A program made the position numbers and the translations under genes. Shown one piece after another: positions 8,623-18,167 of a stretch of DNA of 64,000 nt; position 1 is the first letter of the stretch, and every line of letters starts with the position of its first letter. The notes under the pieces are model-generated. The model was not told the origin of the DNA. It saw only the letters and a program-made list of their open reading frames with translations, and ran no database searches. The stretch is from NCBI GenBank assembly GCA_002841315.1, contig PHEW01000003.1, positions 310,001 through 374,000 on the forward strand. Direction: 5' to 3'. Source of the DNA: Actinobacteria bacterium HGW-Actinobacteria-4. Its GTDB lineage: Bacteria; Actinomycetota; Actinomycetes; Actinomycetales; Demequinaceae.

Positions 8623-10056
8623 TTAGCAGTCGTAGTAGAGCTCGAACTCGTGCGGGTGGGGACGGAAGCGCAACGGGTCAATCTCGTTGGTTCGCTTGTA
8701 GTCAATCCACTCTTCGATGAGGTCAGGCGTGAACACGCCACCCTCGAGCAAGAAGCCGTGGTCTGCCTCAAGGGCGTCGAGCACCTCGCCCAGCGATGCG
8801 GGTACCTGAGCGATCTGAGCGTGCTCCTCCGGGGGCAGCTCATACAGGTCCTTGTCCACAGGAGCAGGAGGTTCGATGCGATTCTTGATGCCATCAATGC
8901 CGGCCATCAGGAGCGCGGAGAATGCGAGGTACGGGTTGCTCGACGGGTCAGGCGCGCGGAACTCAATGCGCTTGGCCTTGGGGTTCGAGCCGGTGATCGG
9001 CACGCGGATCGCGGCCGAACGGTTGCGGGCCGAGTAGACCAGGTTCACGGGAGCCTCGTAGCCCGGCACCAAGCGGTGGTACGAGTTGACCGAAGGGTTG
9101 GTGAACGCGAGCAGCGACGGCGCGTGCTTGAGGATGCCGCCGATGTACCAGCGCGCGGTGTCGGAGAGACCACCGTAGCCTGCCTCGTCGTAGAACAGCG
9201 GCTTGCCGCCATCCCAGATGGACTGGTGAACGTGCATACCGGAGCCGTTGTCGCCAAACAGAGGCTTGGGCATGAAGGTGGCAGTCTTGCCGTTGCGCCA
9301 TGCGACGTTCTTGACGACGTACTTGAACTTCATGAGGTCGTCACCTGCGTGGAGCAGCGTGTTGAAGCGGTAGTTGATCTCCTGCTGTCCAGCGGTGCCC
9401 ACCTCGTGGTGTGCGCGCTCGAGCTCGAGGCCAACCTGGCCCAAGACGGTGCACATTTCGTCGCGAATGTCGGCGTACTGGTCGCCGGGGCTGACGGGGA
9501 AGTAGCCGCCCTTGTACCGCGTCTTGTACCCGCGGTTCTTGGTGCCGTCGGCTTCTGTTTCGATGCCGGTGTTCCACCAGCCCTCGCTGGACTCGATGTG
9601 GTAGTAGCCCTCGTGCTGGTTGGTGTCGAATCGCACGGAGTCAAAGATGAAGAACTCGGCTTCGGGGGCGAAGTAGGCCGTGTCGCCGATTCCAGTGGAC
9701 TTCAGGTACTCCTGGGCCTTCATCGCGACGTTGCGCGGGTCACGCGAGTAGGGCTCGCCAGTGAAGGGGTCCACGATGGAGAAGTTGATGATCAGCGTCT
9801 TGGCCTTGCGGAACGGGTCAATGAACGCCGTGGCGACATCGGGCAGCAGCTTCATGTCCGACTCGTTGATGGCCTGGAAGCCACGGATCGACGAACCGTC
9901 GAACATCGCGCCGTCTGCGAAGACGTCTTCCGTGAACTGGGCCGCGGGAATGTTGAAGTGGTGCATGGAACCGGGCAGATCGCAGAAGCGGATGTCGATG
10001 TACTCGACGCCCTCCTTCTTCACATAGGCGATCGCCTCGTCGGCGGTCTTGAACAT
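8623..10056 (-). CDS. glnA1: Glutamine synthetase type I, adenylylation-regulated
   Basis: Main ammonia-assimilating enzyme, a dodecamer in the cytoplasm. The 477-residue protein has the GS beta-grasp start ([11 protein letters not shown]), the ATP-binding [10 protein letters not shown] motif and the C-terminal [13 protein letters not shown]. The DLYELPPEE loop contains the Tyr that GlnE modifies, so this is the GSI-beta enzyme controlled by the GlnE encoded at 1475-4471. The ATG at 10056 follows AAGGAG. It is divergent from the RDD gene, the arrangement seen around glnA1 in other actinobacteria. A GlnR-like triple half-site lies 73-99 bp upstream. Confidence 0.97.
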   Translation of the reverse strand: MFKTADEAIAYVKKEGVEYIDIRFCDLPGSMHHFNIPAAQFTEDVFADGAMFDGSSIRGFQAINESDMKLLPDVATAFIDPFRKAKTLIINFSIVDPFTGEPYSRDPRNVAMKAQEYLKSTGIGDTAYFAPEAEFFIFDSVRFDTNQHEGYYHIESSEGWWNTGIETEADGTKNRGYKTRYKGGYFPVSPGDQYADIRDEMCTVLGQVGLELERAHHEVGTAGQQEINYRFNTLLHAGDDLMKFKYVVKNVAWRNGKTATFMPKPLFGDNGSGMHVHQSIWDGGKPLFYDEAGYGGLSDTARWYIGGILKHAPSLLAFTNPSVNSYHRLVPGYEAPVNLVYSARNRSAAIRVPITGSNPKAKRIEFRAPDPSSNPYLAFSALLMAGIDGIKNRIEPPAPVDKDLYELPPEEHAQIAQVPASLGEVLDALEADHGFLLEGGVFTPDLIEEWIDYKRTNEIDPLRFRPHPHEFELYYDC

Positions 10057-10128
10057 CCGTTTGCTCCTTGAAGGTTGGGTCTGTCGGGACTGGCACTACC
10101 GAGAGTAGAGGCTGGCCGTTTCCCGCAG

Positions 10129-10155
10129 GTTCATGAAATGTTACGGGGGTGTTAC
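10129..10155 (-). promoter_or_regulatory. Putative GlnR binding region of glnA1
   Basis: Read on the minus strand, GTAAC, GTAAC and TGAAC half-sites (10155-10151, 10144-10140, 10133-10129) are spaced exactly 11 bp apart. This fits the AC-N9-AC arrangement of GlnR boxes in Streptomyces and mycobacteria. Position upstream of glnA1 supports the call; no glnR is in the window. Confidence 0.5.
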
Positions 10156-10230
10156 AAACGTACCGGGTGCGCGGCTGTTTGACCGATTTGGTGCGGTCTG
10201 TGGCGGATTCGCGCGCCTCGACGGTGACGC

Positions 10231-10245
10231 TACGATGGCCACGTG
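10231..10245 (+). promoter_or_regulatory. Leaderless-type -10 element (TACGAT) before the RDD gene
   Basis: TACGAT at 10231-10236 lies six bases before the GTG start at 10243, and no ribosome site is present. A weak TTCGCG at 10208-10213 would be the -35 at 17-bp spacing. Confidence 0.4.
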
Positions 10246-10674
10246 AGTGACGACCAAACTCCCGCCTATCGCGGACTCGTAGGCCGCCGCCTCGTTGGCG
10301 TCACGATCGACTGGGTGATGTCGCTCCTGATCTCAGCTGCGTTCTTTCCCGCGGCAACCTTCGCGCCGGAGGCGGCGACAGCGGTGGAACGAGTTCTGCT
10401 GGCGGGTCACCCCATGGCGACGCTCGGAATCTTTGCATTGCAACACCTTGTCCTGGTAGCCACGCTAGGAACCACCATTGGGCATCGACTGGTGTCCGTG
10501 CGCGTGGTTCGCGACGATCAGGCCCCGTACGTGGGACTAGTGAAGGCCTTGGTTCGGACCGTTTTGCTACTGCTCGTGATTCCGGCGGTGGTGTGGGACG
10601 GCGAGAACCGCGGACTGCACGACCTCGCCGCTGGTACCCGTATTGTCTTGGCTCGAAAGCCTCGCGATGGTTGA
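10243..10674 (+). CDS. RDD-family membrane protein
   Basis: Small integral membrane protein of unknown role. The 143 residues contain the RDD pattern, with an early ID pair in VTIDWVM and the late motif ENRGLHDLAAGT, plus three to four hydrophobic segments (about 20-40, 55-78 and 100-118). The GTG at 10243 is the only plausible start, since the upstream ATG is followed at once by a stop. The gene is divergent from glnA1, a neighbour relationship common in actinobacteria. The downstream HAD gene overlaps it by 8 bp. Confidence 0.88.
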   Translation: MSDDQTPAYRGLVGRRLVGVTIDWVMSLLISAAFFPAATFAPEAATAVERVLLAGHPMATLGIFALQHLVLVATLGTTIGHRLVSVRVVRDDQAPYVGLVKALVRTVLLLLVIPAVVWDGENRGLHDLAAGTRIVLARKPRDG

Positions 10675-11305
10675 CGTCGAGGTTCGCGCGATCCTCTTCG
10701 ACATGGACGGAACGCTCGTGGATTCAACGGCGATGGTCGAGGCAATGTGGACCGAGTTCGCGGTGGCCAACGGTGTGGACCCACGTGATGTCATCTCCTT
10801 CGCGCACGGCAGGCCAAGTCGCGACACGATCGCGAAGTTCGCCGCGCATGCCTCCGACACCGACCACTGGCTCACCACCATCGGCGCGTGGGAAGAAGAT
10901 CGCTTTGATGATGTGGCGCAGATCCCCGGAGCGCGTGCGCTCGTGGCGGCCGTACCGGAAGGACAGTGGGCCATCGTCACGTCGGCTCTGCATGGGCCTG
11001 CCCGCCGTAGGTTGGAGGCGGTGGGATTCCCGTCGCCCGCAGTGCTCATCGGCGCCGATGATGTGGTCGAGGGCAAGCCATCTCCGGAGGGCTACCTTGC
11101 CGCGGCCGCCGTGCTGGGAGTGCCGCCAGAGCAGTGTCTCGTCTTCGAGGACACGGAGGCGGGTCTCGCCGCAGGTCGCGCCGCCGGGTGCACGGTGGTA
11201 GCAGTGGGAGATCAAGCAACGGCCTCGATGCGCGTAGCGAGTCTCACCGAAGTGAGCGTGGAGGTGGTCGGCCAGAAGCTACGGGTGACGCTTAACCGCG
11301 CATAG
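10667..11305 (+). CDS. HAD-superfamily sugar-phosphate phosphatase
   Basis: Hydrolase of the beta-phosphoglucomutase/phosphatase-like HAD group. Motif I FDMDGTLVDS carries the nucleophile Asp and the acid Asp, motif II is IVTSAL, the motif III Lys is in EGKPSPEGY, and motif IV is VFEDTEAG. About 212 residues, normal for the family. I chose ATG 10667, which overlaps the end of the RDD gene; an upstream TTG at 10643 would add eight unlikely residues. The substrate cannot be named. Its 3' end overlaps the convergent DUF4191 gene by 14 bp. Confidence 0.9.
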   Translation: MVDVEVRAILFDMDGTLVDSTAMVEAMWTEFAVANGVDPRDVISFAHGRPSRDTIAKFAAHASDTDHWLTTIGAWEEDRFDDVAQIPGARALVAAVPEGQWAIVTSALHGPARRRLEAVGFPSPAVLIGADDVVEGKPSPEGYLAAAAVLGVPPEQCLVFEDTEAGLAAGRAAGCTVVAVGDQATASMRVASLTEVSVEVVGQKLRVTLNRA

Positions 11306-11987
11306 CCTTGCGGTTGGGCCGAGCGCGCATCGGGTCGATTCCCTTGGGCACCGGCAGGCGCTGACCACCGATCGCACGCAAGCGCGCGTGGACTGCTTCG
11401 CGTTCGCGCTTGGAGAGCTTCTTCTTGTGCTTACGAATGGTCTTGACGAGGTGGCGGAGTGGCACCTCGTTGGCGCCAGTGCCCACATAGAGCGCGATGA
11501 TCGGCACGCCCGGAACGAGCTTGCTGATGCGCTTGTGAAGAGCGTCCACCTGCTTCTTTGCCGCGCTCCCGCCTTCGGCGAGGAGCATCACGCCTGCCTT
11601 GCCTACGCCCTGGAAGACCACTGACTTGCCGCGGGGGTCAACAGAGATGGGGTCGTCATCGAACGCCCATCCACGCCGGATGGTCTGCGCTACCGAGATC
11701 GAGCCGCCGAGCGATCCCTCCATGCGCGCAAAAGCGTTCTTCTCGAATCGCCGTGTCAGGGTGAACAAGCCCGCGAGCGAAGCGAACATTACACCGAAGA
11801 TGATCGAGTAGACCAGGGCTGCGGTGTTGCCAATGATCAGGCCGACGGCGACCGCGGCTCCCAGTACCACCAGCACGGCGCCGAGGATGCTTGGGAGCAG
11901 CCACTTGTCGTGCTGCGCCGTGACTTTGTAAGCCTGCGCGATCAGCTTGTACCAGCGCGGCTTCTTCTCGGGTTCGTTTTTCGCCAT
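11292..11987 (-). CDS. DUF4191 membrane protein
   Basis: Conserved actinobacterial membrane protein of unknown function. The 231 residues have two close membrane segments (about 31-53 and 57-78), then a soluble domain with GWAFDDDPISVDPRGKS and a basic C-terminus (KHKKKLSKRER). It sits immediately downstream of lipA, as does its homologue in mycobacteria (Rv2219 beside lipA), which suggests a conserved but undefined link with lipoate or glutamine genes. Confidence 0.9.
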   Translation of the reverse strand: MAKNEPEKKPRWYKLIAQAYKVTAQHDKWLLPSILGAVLVVLGAAVAVGLIIGNTAALVYSIIFGVMFASLAGLFTLTRRFEKNAFARMEGSLGGSISVAQTIRRGWAFDDDPISVDPRGKSVVFQGVGKAGVMLLAEGGSAAKKQVDALHKRISKLVPGVPIIALYVGTGANEVPLRHLVKTIRKHKKKLSKREREAVHARLRAIGGQRLPVPKGIDPMRARPNRKAMRG

Positions 11988-12027
11988 GATCGGTCAGTCT
12001 AGTAGGTGTGCCTGGGCCTGCGGCACT

Positions 12028-13041
12028 CTAGCGGGCTGGCACTGCCTTCAAGAGCGCCGATGCTTCTTGTCGGGCCTCCATCGGCTCGCCGAGGTGGGCG
12101 AGTGCTTCAGGAATGGGGAGGCCCTTCTTGGCCATGGCTTGGCCCCACAAGCGACCGGCTCGGTATGAGGACCGGACCAGCGGCCCGGACATGACGCCAA
12201 GGAAGCCAATCTCCAGCGCGGCATCGGAGAGATCCACAAACTCCTGTGGCTTGACCCACCGGTCAACGGGGTGGTGGCGAGCGCTGGGCCTCAGATACTG
12301 CGTGATCGTCAGCAGGTCACAGCCAGCACTGTGTAGGTCGTGAAGCGCCTGCACGGCCTCGTCGAAGGTCTCGCCCATGCCCAGAATCAGGTTGGACTTG
12401 GTCACCAGCCCGGCATCTTGAGCAGCGGTGATCACCGATAGCGATCGCTCGTACGTGAAGGCTGGCCGGATGCGCTTGAAGACGCGCGGTACAGTCTCGA
12501 CATTGTGCGCCAGCACCTCAGGCCGCGAGGAGAACACCTCGGCAAGCTGTTCCGGTACTGCGTTGAAGTCGGGGATGAGCAACTCCACGCCGGTACCGGG
12601 GTTGAGTTCGTGAATTTTGCGCACCGTCTCGGCGTAGAGCCAGGCGCCACCGTCGTCAAGGTCGTCGCGAGCCACCCCAGTGACCGTCGAATACTTGAGC
12701 GCCATCTGCTGTACCGACTCCGCGACGCGCCGAGGCTCGTCCCGGTCCAGCGCGTCGGGCTTGCCGGTGTCGATCTGGCAGAAGTCACACCGGCGAGTGC
12801 ACTGCGAACCGCCAATGAGGAACGTCGCTTCGCGATCCTCCCAGCACTCGAAGATGTTGGGACACCCGGCTTCTTCGCACACCGTGTGGAGCCCACCGGT
12901 CTTGACCAGCGACTTCATGTCGTTGTATTCGGGACCCATGGTGGCCTTGGTGCGGATCCATTCGGGCTTGCGCTCAATGGGGGTCTCGGCATTGCGAGCC
13001 TCGACGCGCAACATCTTGCGTCCCTCTGGTGCGATGGTCAC
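12028..13041 (-). CDS. lipA: Lipoyl synthase
   Basis: Radical SAM enzyme that inserts two sulfurs into protein-bound octanoyl groups. In 337 residues it has both clusters: Cys55, Cys60 and Cys66 ([12 protein letters not shown]) for the sacrificial cluster and Cys81-x3-Cys85-x2-Cys88 (CTRRCDFC) for the SAM cluster. The C-terminal VRSSY serine ligand is also present. The GTG at 13041 follows AAAGGAGACC and overlaps the lipB stop (GTGA), so lipB-lipA are translationally coupled. Its product is needed by DlaT at 18168-19985. Confidence 0.97.
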   Translation of the reverse strand: MTIAPEGRKMLRVEARNAETPIERKPEWIRTKATMGPEYNDMKSLVKTGGLHTVCEEAGCPNIFECWEDREATFLIGGSQCTRRCDFCQIDTGKPDALDRDEPRRVAESVQQMALKYSTVTGVARDDLDDGGAWLYAETVRKIHELNPGTGVELLIPDFNAVPEQLAEVFSSRPEVLAHNVETVPRVFKRIRPAFTYERSLSVITAAQDAGLVTKSNLILGMGETFDEAVQALHDLHSAGCDLLTITQYLRPSARHHPVDRWVKPQEFVDLSDAALEIGFLGVMSGPLVRSSYRAGRLWGQAMAKKGLPIPEALAHLGEPMEARQEASALLKAVPAR

Positions 13042-13733
13042 ACGGTCTCCTTTGTGGGGGTTGGCGCAGGTGCCGCGGGGGTGGGCGACGTCTCCAAGCG
13101 TAAGGGGGCCAGCGCGGTTTCGAGGAATCCCAGGGTGGCTGGCAAGACCTCGGCGATCGTCACGTCACTCCCCAGTTCGGCGCTGAGTGAAGTGACGTCA
13201 GCATCGCCGATGCCGCACGGGACAATGCGCGAGAACTCACCGAGGTCGGGGTTGCAGTTCAGGGCGAAGCCATGCATCGTGACGCCCTTGGCGACGCGCA
13301 CGCCAATCGCGCAGATCTTGCGATCACGGCGCGTGGCGTCGGCGGGCAGCCACACGCCGGAGCGGTCGGGGACCCTCACGGTATCGAGCCCGTAGCTCGC
13401 GCACAACTCGATGATGGCCTGCTCAAGCTGGCGCACATACTTGACGACGTCCACGGGCTTAGTGAGGGTGACGATGGGGTAGCCAACCAACTGTCCGGGC
13501 CCGTGCCACGTGATCTTGCCGCCGCGATCGACATCCACCACGGGGGTGTTGTCTAGAGGCCGGTCCCACGTTGCGGTGCGCTTGCCTGCGGTGTAGACAC
13601 TCTCGTGTTCCACCACCACGGTGGTGTCGGGGCGGGTGCCAGCGACCACCTCGGCGTGGAGTGCGCGCTGTACATCCCAGGCCTCACGGTAGGGGACCAG
13701 GCGGCTGCCAAGGTCGAGGCTCAGGATTTCCAT
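13038..13733 (-). CDS. lipB: Octanoyl-ACP:protein N-octanoyltransferase
   Basis: Moves octanoate from acyl carrier protein to lipoyl domains, the step before LipA. The conserved Lys lies in KICAIGVRV and the acyl-thioester Cys in [25 protein letters not shown] is the family signature. I chose ATG 13733 (231 residues, the usual size); extending upstream to 13889 would add 52 residues unlike any LipB. A GGAG lies just before the ATG. First gene of lipB-lipA, divergent from the MMPL gene. Confidence 0.95.
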   Translation of the reverse strand: MEILSLDLGSRLVPYREAWDVQRALHAEVVAGTRPDTTVVVEHESVYTAGKRTATWDRPLDNTPVVDVDRGGKITWHGPGQLVGYPIVTLTKPVDVVKYVRQLEQAIIELCASYGLDTVRVPDRSGVWLPADATRRDRKICAIGVRVAKGVTMHGFALNCNPDLGEFSRIVPCGIGDADVTSLSAELGSDVTIAEVLPATLGFLETALAPLRLETSPTPAAPAPTPTKETV

Positions 13734-13788
13734 AGGACTCCAGGTTAACCCGCGGGAATACTGGGCGGTTCCTGATGTTGAGTGAGAC

Positions 13789-15975
13789 ATGAAAGCCCTA
13801 ACAAAGCCGTGGGTTCGCCCAGTCCTGGTTCTTCTCGCCATCGTGGTGTGGTTCGGTATTGGAGGCGTTGGCGGCCCCACCGTTGGCAAGCTAGGCGAGG
13901 TTCAAGAGAACGATGCCGCCGCGTTCCTGCCAGCGAACGCCGAATCCTCCCTCGCGGCCAAGGCGCACGCGAAATTCGTGACGAGCGATGCGGTGCCTGC
14001 ACTGTTCGCGGTGGACAACATCACCGGTCAGGATGACATTGACCACGTCAACGAGTTCGCCGCCACGGTTGTTGGCCTCGAGCTTGAAGGCGACCCCAAG
14101 GGCCGGACCGTGGCTGAGTCACTCACCGCCGAACCGCAAGTGATCGTCGCCGAAAACGGGACCGCCGCACTCATTGTCTTCAACGTCGATGCCGAGATCT
14201 TTGGGGAGAACGTGGGGGAGGGGGCCTTCGCGAACATCTTCGCGGAGACTGTTCGTGGCGCGTGGGCTGGCTCTGGTGCGACCACAGACGGCTACTTGTC
14301 AGGCGCGGTGGGCCTTGTCGCGGATCTGGTCGAGGCCTTCGCCGGCATTGACGGACTGCTGCTCGCTGTCGCGCTGTCGGTAGTGCTGGTGATCCTGTTG
14401 GTGGTCTATCGCAGCCCCGTGCTGCCGTTCTTGGTACTGTTTACGGCGCTGCTTGCGCTCTCCGCTGCCGTCCTTGTGGTCTACGCGCTCGCGCTCAATG
14501 GCGTGCTCGTCCTGAACGGTCAGAGCCAGGGCATCATGTTCATTCTGGTGGTGGGCGCGACCACCGACTACGCGCTGCTCTTGGTAGCGAGGTACCGCGA
14601 GGAGCTGCGTCGCCACGAGTCCCCGTATGAGGCCCTAGCTATCGCGTGGCGACGGTCGCTCGAACCGATCGCGGCATCGGCAGTCACCGTGATACTCGGC
14701 TTGCTGTGCCTATTGCTTTCCGACCTCACCTCGAACGCCTCCCTGGGTCCCGTCGCGGCCATTGGAATCGTTGGAGCGTTCTTCGCTGCGCTCACGCTCT
14801 TGCCCGCGTTCCTGCTGATTGGAGGCAAGCGTGCGCGCGGAGTGTTCTGGCCCGCGATGCCCACCTACCGTGGCCCAGACGCAGGGGACGACGAATCGCT
14901 CGCCAAGGTCGAGGCTCGCTTTGGCATCTGGGGCCGAATCTCGAAGGGCGTCGGTCAGCACCCCCGCCGCACGTGGGTTGCGGCGGCGCTCGGGCTGACC
15001 GCCCTGGCCGCATTCCTGCCTACGTTTAATGACTCCGGCACGGGTGAGCAGAACGTGTTCCTCACCGAGGTTGATTCCGTGGTGGGGTTTGATGTCATCG
15101 AGGCGAACTTCGCCGCAGGGCAGTCATCGCCGGTGAGGGTGATCGTCGCAGAGGCCGACCTTGACGCGGCACTCGTGGCAGTCCGCGGCGTCCCCGACGT
15201 CGACAGCGCCTTCGTGCTCACCCCGTCAGTGATCGCCGGGGCCCCTCCTGGAGTGGTCCCCGGTGAGCAGCCCGTCGTGATTGACGGACTCGTGGAGATC
15301 AACGCCATCACGGAGGTCGCCGCCTCGTCGCAGGAGGCACCCGAGGCTGTGCAGCGTATTCGCGACGCTGTGCACGCAGCAGCCCCTGGCGCGCTGGTAG
15401 GCGGGCAGGCAGCGGAACAACTCGACACCCAACTCACCGCCGCCCGTGACCTTCAGGTCATCATCCCCGCGGTGCTGGTGGTCATCTTTGTGGTCCTCGT
15501 GTTGCTCTTGCGTTCGGTGGTGGCGCCCGCCATCCTGATTGTCGCCAATCTGCTGTCCTTTGGTGCATCCCTTGGCCTCGCCGCGATCTTCTTCAACCAC
15601 GTGTTCGGCTTCCCGGGAGCCGACCCCGCGACCGTGCTGTTCGGTTTTGTGTTCTTGGTGGCACTCGGCGTTGACTACTCGATCTTCTTAATGTCGAGGG
15701 CCCGCGAAGAGTCGCTCAAACACGGCACGCGAGAAGGCGTGCGACGGTCGCTCGCGGTGACCGGTGGAGTCATCACCTCCGCTGGCATCGTGCTCGCCGC
15801 CACCTTTGCTGCGTTGGGTGTGTTGCCGCTGATCTTCCTGTTCCAGCTCGCGTTCATCGTCTCCGCCGGCGTGTTGATCGACACCTTTGTGGTGCGAACG
15901 TTGCTGGTTCCTGGACTGGTCCACGAGCTGGGGCGGAAGTCATGGTGGCCATGGCAGTCAGCCATGCGGGACTAG
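13789..15975 (+). CDS. MMPL/RND-family transporter
   Basis: Large inner-membrane exporter, probably proton-driven, of lipids or small molecules. The 728 residues form two homologous halves, each with a large exposed loop after the first membrane segment and a cluster of five to six segments. The proton-relay motifs are [10 protein letters not shown] in half one and GVDYSIFL in half two. ATG 13789 is used; the ribosome site is weak. The role of this paralogue is not evident from its neighbours. It is a single protein rather than part of an RND operon with an adaptor. Confidence 0.92.
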   Translation: MKALTKPWVRPVLVLLAIVVWFGIGGVGGPTVGKLGEVQENDAAAFLPANAESSLAAKAHAKFVTSDAVPALFAVDNITGQDDIDHVNEFAATVVGLELEGDPKGRTVAESLTAEPQVIVAENGTAALIVFNVDAEIFGENVGEGAFANIFAETVRGAWAGSGATTDGYLSGAVGLVADLVEAFAGIDGLLLAVALSVVLVILLVVYRSPVLPFLVLFTALLALSAAVLVVYALALNGVLVLNGQSQGIMFILVVGATTDYALLLVARYREELRRHESPYEALAIAWRRSLEPIAASAVTVILGLLCLLLSDLTSNASLGPVAAIGIVGAFFAALTLLPAFLLIGGKRARGVFWPAMPTYRGPDAGDDESLAKVEARFGIWGRISKGVGQHPRRTWVAAALGLTALAAFLPTFNDSGTGEQNVFLTEVDSVVGFDVIEANFAAGQSSPVRVIVAEADLDAALVAVRGVPDVDSAFVLTPSVIAGAPPGVVPGEQPVVIDGLVEINAITEVAASSQEAPEAVQRIRDAVHAAAPGALVGGQAAEQLDTQLTAARDLQVIIPAVLVVIFVVLVLLLRSVVAPAILIVANLLSFGASLGLAAIFFNHVFGFPGADPATVLFGFVFLVALGVDYSIFLMSRAREESLKHGTREGVRRSLAVTGGVITSAGIVLAATFAALGVLPLIFLFQLAFIVSAGVLIDTFVVRTLLVPGLVHELGRKSWWPWQSAMRD

Positions 15976-16045
15976 CGCGCGGAGATCCTGAATCTGACCT
16001 GTGGATAACCCGTTTCGTTGGACCAGACTTTGACACGCTGGAGGC

Positions 16046-17287
16046 ATGACTTCCGCGATCGATAGTTTGCCCCGCGTGGTGGAGAGGGTGCTTGGCGAAG
16101 GTCGGGCTCTCTATGCTGCCGCACGTGCTCGCTCGGCCGCCCTTGCCGAGCTCGATCACCCTGCCGTCGTCGCACCGCTTCGCATCCTCGCGAAGGACGG
16201 CGGAGTGGTGGTAGCGCACGTGCCTCGGATTGATGGAGTTGACGTCGCGACCCTGCTAGCCAGCCGGGGATCCTTGAGCGCGGGCGAGTGCGTCACCCTG
16301 GGGACGGCGGTCGCGGAAGCGCTCGCCGCGATGCACAGCGCCGGCCTCACGCACGGTGATCTTAGTTCAGCAAACGTGATGGTGAGCGATGGTCGCGTTG
16401 TCTTGGTAGACACCATTGCAGGCGCGCAGCCAGAGGAGTTGGGTACCGCGCCATACAGCGCCCCCGAGCGCGCGCTCGGGGCCACCCCCGCAGGTGACAT
16501 GTATTCGTTGGGCATGCTGCTTCGGGAATGCGCAGCGGGTGCCGACCGCGCCGTGATTGACGCCTGGACCGATCCGCTCATTGACCCCAACCCCGCCGCG
16601 CGTCCCGCCGCCAGCATGGTGGCGCGAGCGCTTGCCTCGTGCGCAACCCCGCAGCCCATCGATAGTCCCGCGACGGACATCGCCCACGCCATGCGTGCGC
16701 GCGCCCAGGCACACCGTGATCGCACCGTTCGGCTTCCCCAGGGGCGTGCCTGGCGCATCCGAAAGGCCACGACCAACGGCGTCGTGATAGGAGCCGTGCT
16801 GCTCGCCATGCTTGCGTCAGCTGCAGTAGTGATCAGCCGGTTCGCCGCGGTTGCGGACGCCCCCGTGCAGGTTCACGTGGACCCTGTAGTCCCCATTCCC
16901 GCCTACGCAGCGGTGACACCTCAGGAGGCGGGGCGGGTCCTCACCGAGATGCGATTCGCGGCGCTCGCCGGGGGCGATGGTGATGGGCTGCTGGCGACCA
17001 CCACTCCTACCGGGACCGCGCGCGCTGTGGTTGCTAGTCAAAGCGAGGCCTTGAGCGCGGGAGCCCTCGTGTTTGAGGGATTGACCGTGCGGGTCGCTGA
17101 AGCGGTGGTGCTGTCGACGTCAGGCAACGTGGCTTCGGTGGAGGTTAGCTATGTGGTTTCAGCGCACCGTGCTGTGGTGGAGGGCGTCACTACCGAGGTC
17201 GCGGCGTACGAGCAGGAGGCCATTCTCGAGCTCAGGTGGCTTGCGGGGCAGGGCTGGTTGGTGGACCATGCCCGGCCTCGCTCATGA
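16046..17287 (+). CDS. Kinase-like membrane protein with degenerate N-lobe
   Basis: Relative of Hanks-type Ser/Thr kinases. The C-lobe is recognisable: HGDLSSANV (residues 103-111) replaces HRDLKPxN, VDT at 121-123 replaces DFG, and the APE-like motif is YSAPER. The first 45 residues go almost directly into the LDHPAVVAPL segment, so the glycine loop and the VAxK lysine appear to be absent. A membrane helix (about 245-268) precedes an exterior domain of about 145 residues. It could be a pseudokinase acting as a scaffold or sensor, or a very reduced kinase. ATG 16046 follows GGAGG. Its end overlaps the convergent SDR gene by 56 bp. Confidence 0.8.
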   Translation: MTSAIDSLPRVVERVLGEGRALYAAARARSAALAELDHPAVVAPLRILAKDGGVVVAHVPRIDGVDVATLLASRGSLSAGECVTLGTAVAEALAAMHSAGLTHGDLSSANVMVSDGRVVLVDTIAGAQPEELGTAPYSAPERALGATPAGDMYSLGMLLRECAAGADRAVIDAWTDPLIDPNPAARPAASMVARALASCATPQPIDSPATDIAHAMRARAQAHRDRTVRLPQGRAWRIRKATTNGVVIGAVLLAMLASAAVVISRFAAVADAPVQVHVDPVVPIPAYAAVTPQEAGRVLTEMRFAALAGGDGDGLLATTTPTGTARAVVASQSEALSAGALVFEGLTVRVAEAVVLSTSGNVASVEVSYVVSAHRAVVEGVTTEVAAYEQEAILELRWLAGQGWLVDHARPRS

Positions 17288-18158
17288 TCCATTCAGACGC
17301 GGATGTGATCTCAGGGAATTCCCAGGTGAACCCATGGCGCTTCAGCACGCCGGGGTTGGCGAGTTGAGATGTCAGGAGATCGACGATCGCAGGACCGACG
17401 ATCACCTTCAGGACCCACTCGGGAACCGAGAACAGTGTCCCTTTGCCGGCCGCGTGGCTCAGTGCGCGAATGAGTTCGCGATTGCGGACCGCGATGGGCG
17501 CAACGATGTTCACCGCCCCAGCGTGGTCACTGTCAATGATGAAGCGCACCGCGCGGATGTGGTCATGGAGCGTGATCCACGAGTGCCACGCGTCGCCTGA
17601 CCCCAGCGACCGGAGCAGCCCGCGCGTCACGAGCGGAAGCAGTCGTTCCGCAAAGCCTCCATGTGGCGCGAGCACCAGTCCGGTGCGTAAGAACACGGTA
17701 CGTACGCCAGCGTCGATCGCTGGCTGCGCCGCAGCTTCCCACTCAGTCACGATGTCTGACAGGAAGGTCTCTCCAGGAGCGGTGCGCTCGTTGATGATCT
17801 GGTCGCCCTTGTCGCCGTAGTAGCCCAGTGACGACGCCTGGATCAACACTCCCGATCCAGTCGCGGCCATGGTGCGCGCGATCAGACCGGTGGTATCGAG
17901 ACGCGACTTCAGCACGACCTTCTTGTACGAATCCGTGAGTCGCTTGTCGCCAATCGAGGCTCCAGCGAGGTTGACCACCACGTCGGCGCTATGGATCACG
18001 CCAGCGTCAATGGTGCCGCGCGCTGGATCCCACTCTGACTCGTCGGCGCCCCGAGCATCGCGGCGAACCAGCCGGATCACCTCGTGGCCATCGGCGCGCA
18101 AAGACTCCTGCAGTGCCGTGCCAATGAGTCCTGACGCGCCACCCATGACCACCTTCAT
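17232..18158 (-). CDS. TIGR01777-family NAD(P)-dependent epimerase-like protein
   Basis: SDR-fold protein of the YfcH/SDR39U1 group; substrate unknown. The nucleotide-binding GGASGLIG is at the N-terminus, followed by NLAGASIGDKR and SSLGYYGDKG, and the C-terminal DUF1731-like segment contains PEWVLKVIVGPA. 308 residues, normal length. It starts 9 bp after the dlaT stop on the same strand, and homologues sit next to dlaT and lipB in mycobacteria (Rv2216), so co-expression with lipoate-dependent complexes is likely. Its 3' end overlaps the kinase-like gene on the other strand. Confidence 0.92.
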   Translation of the reverse strand: MKVVMGGASGLIGTALQESLRADGHEVIRLVRRDARGADESEWDPARGTIDAGVIHSADVVVNLAGASIGDKRLTDSYKKVVLKSRLDTTGLIARTMAATGSGVLIQASSLGYYGDKGDQIINERTAPGETFLSDIVTEWEAAAQPAIDAGVRTVFLRTGLVLAPHGGFAERLLPLVTRGLLRSLGSGDAWHSWITLHDHIRAVRFIIDSDHAGAVNIVAPIAVRNRELIRALSHAAGKGTLFSVPEWVLKVIVGPAIVDLLTSQLANPGVLKRHGFTWEFPEITSASEWIMSEAGHGPPTSPAPQAT

Positions 18159-18167
18159 GGTGAAGAC

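Noticed and set aside
8650-10071. Long open frame (473 codons) on the plus strand opposite glnA1
   Set aside because: Antisense to a clearly real gene, low-complexity Val/Gly/Arg composition with no motif; a codon-bias shadow in high-GC DNA.
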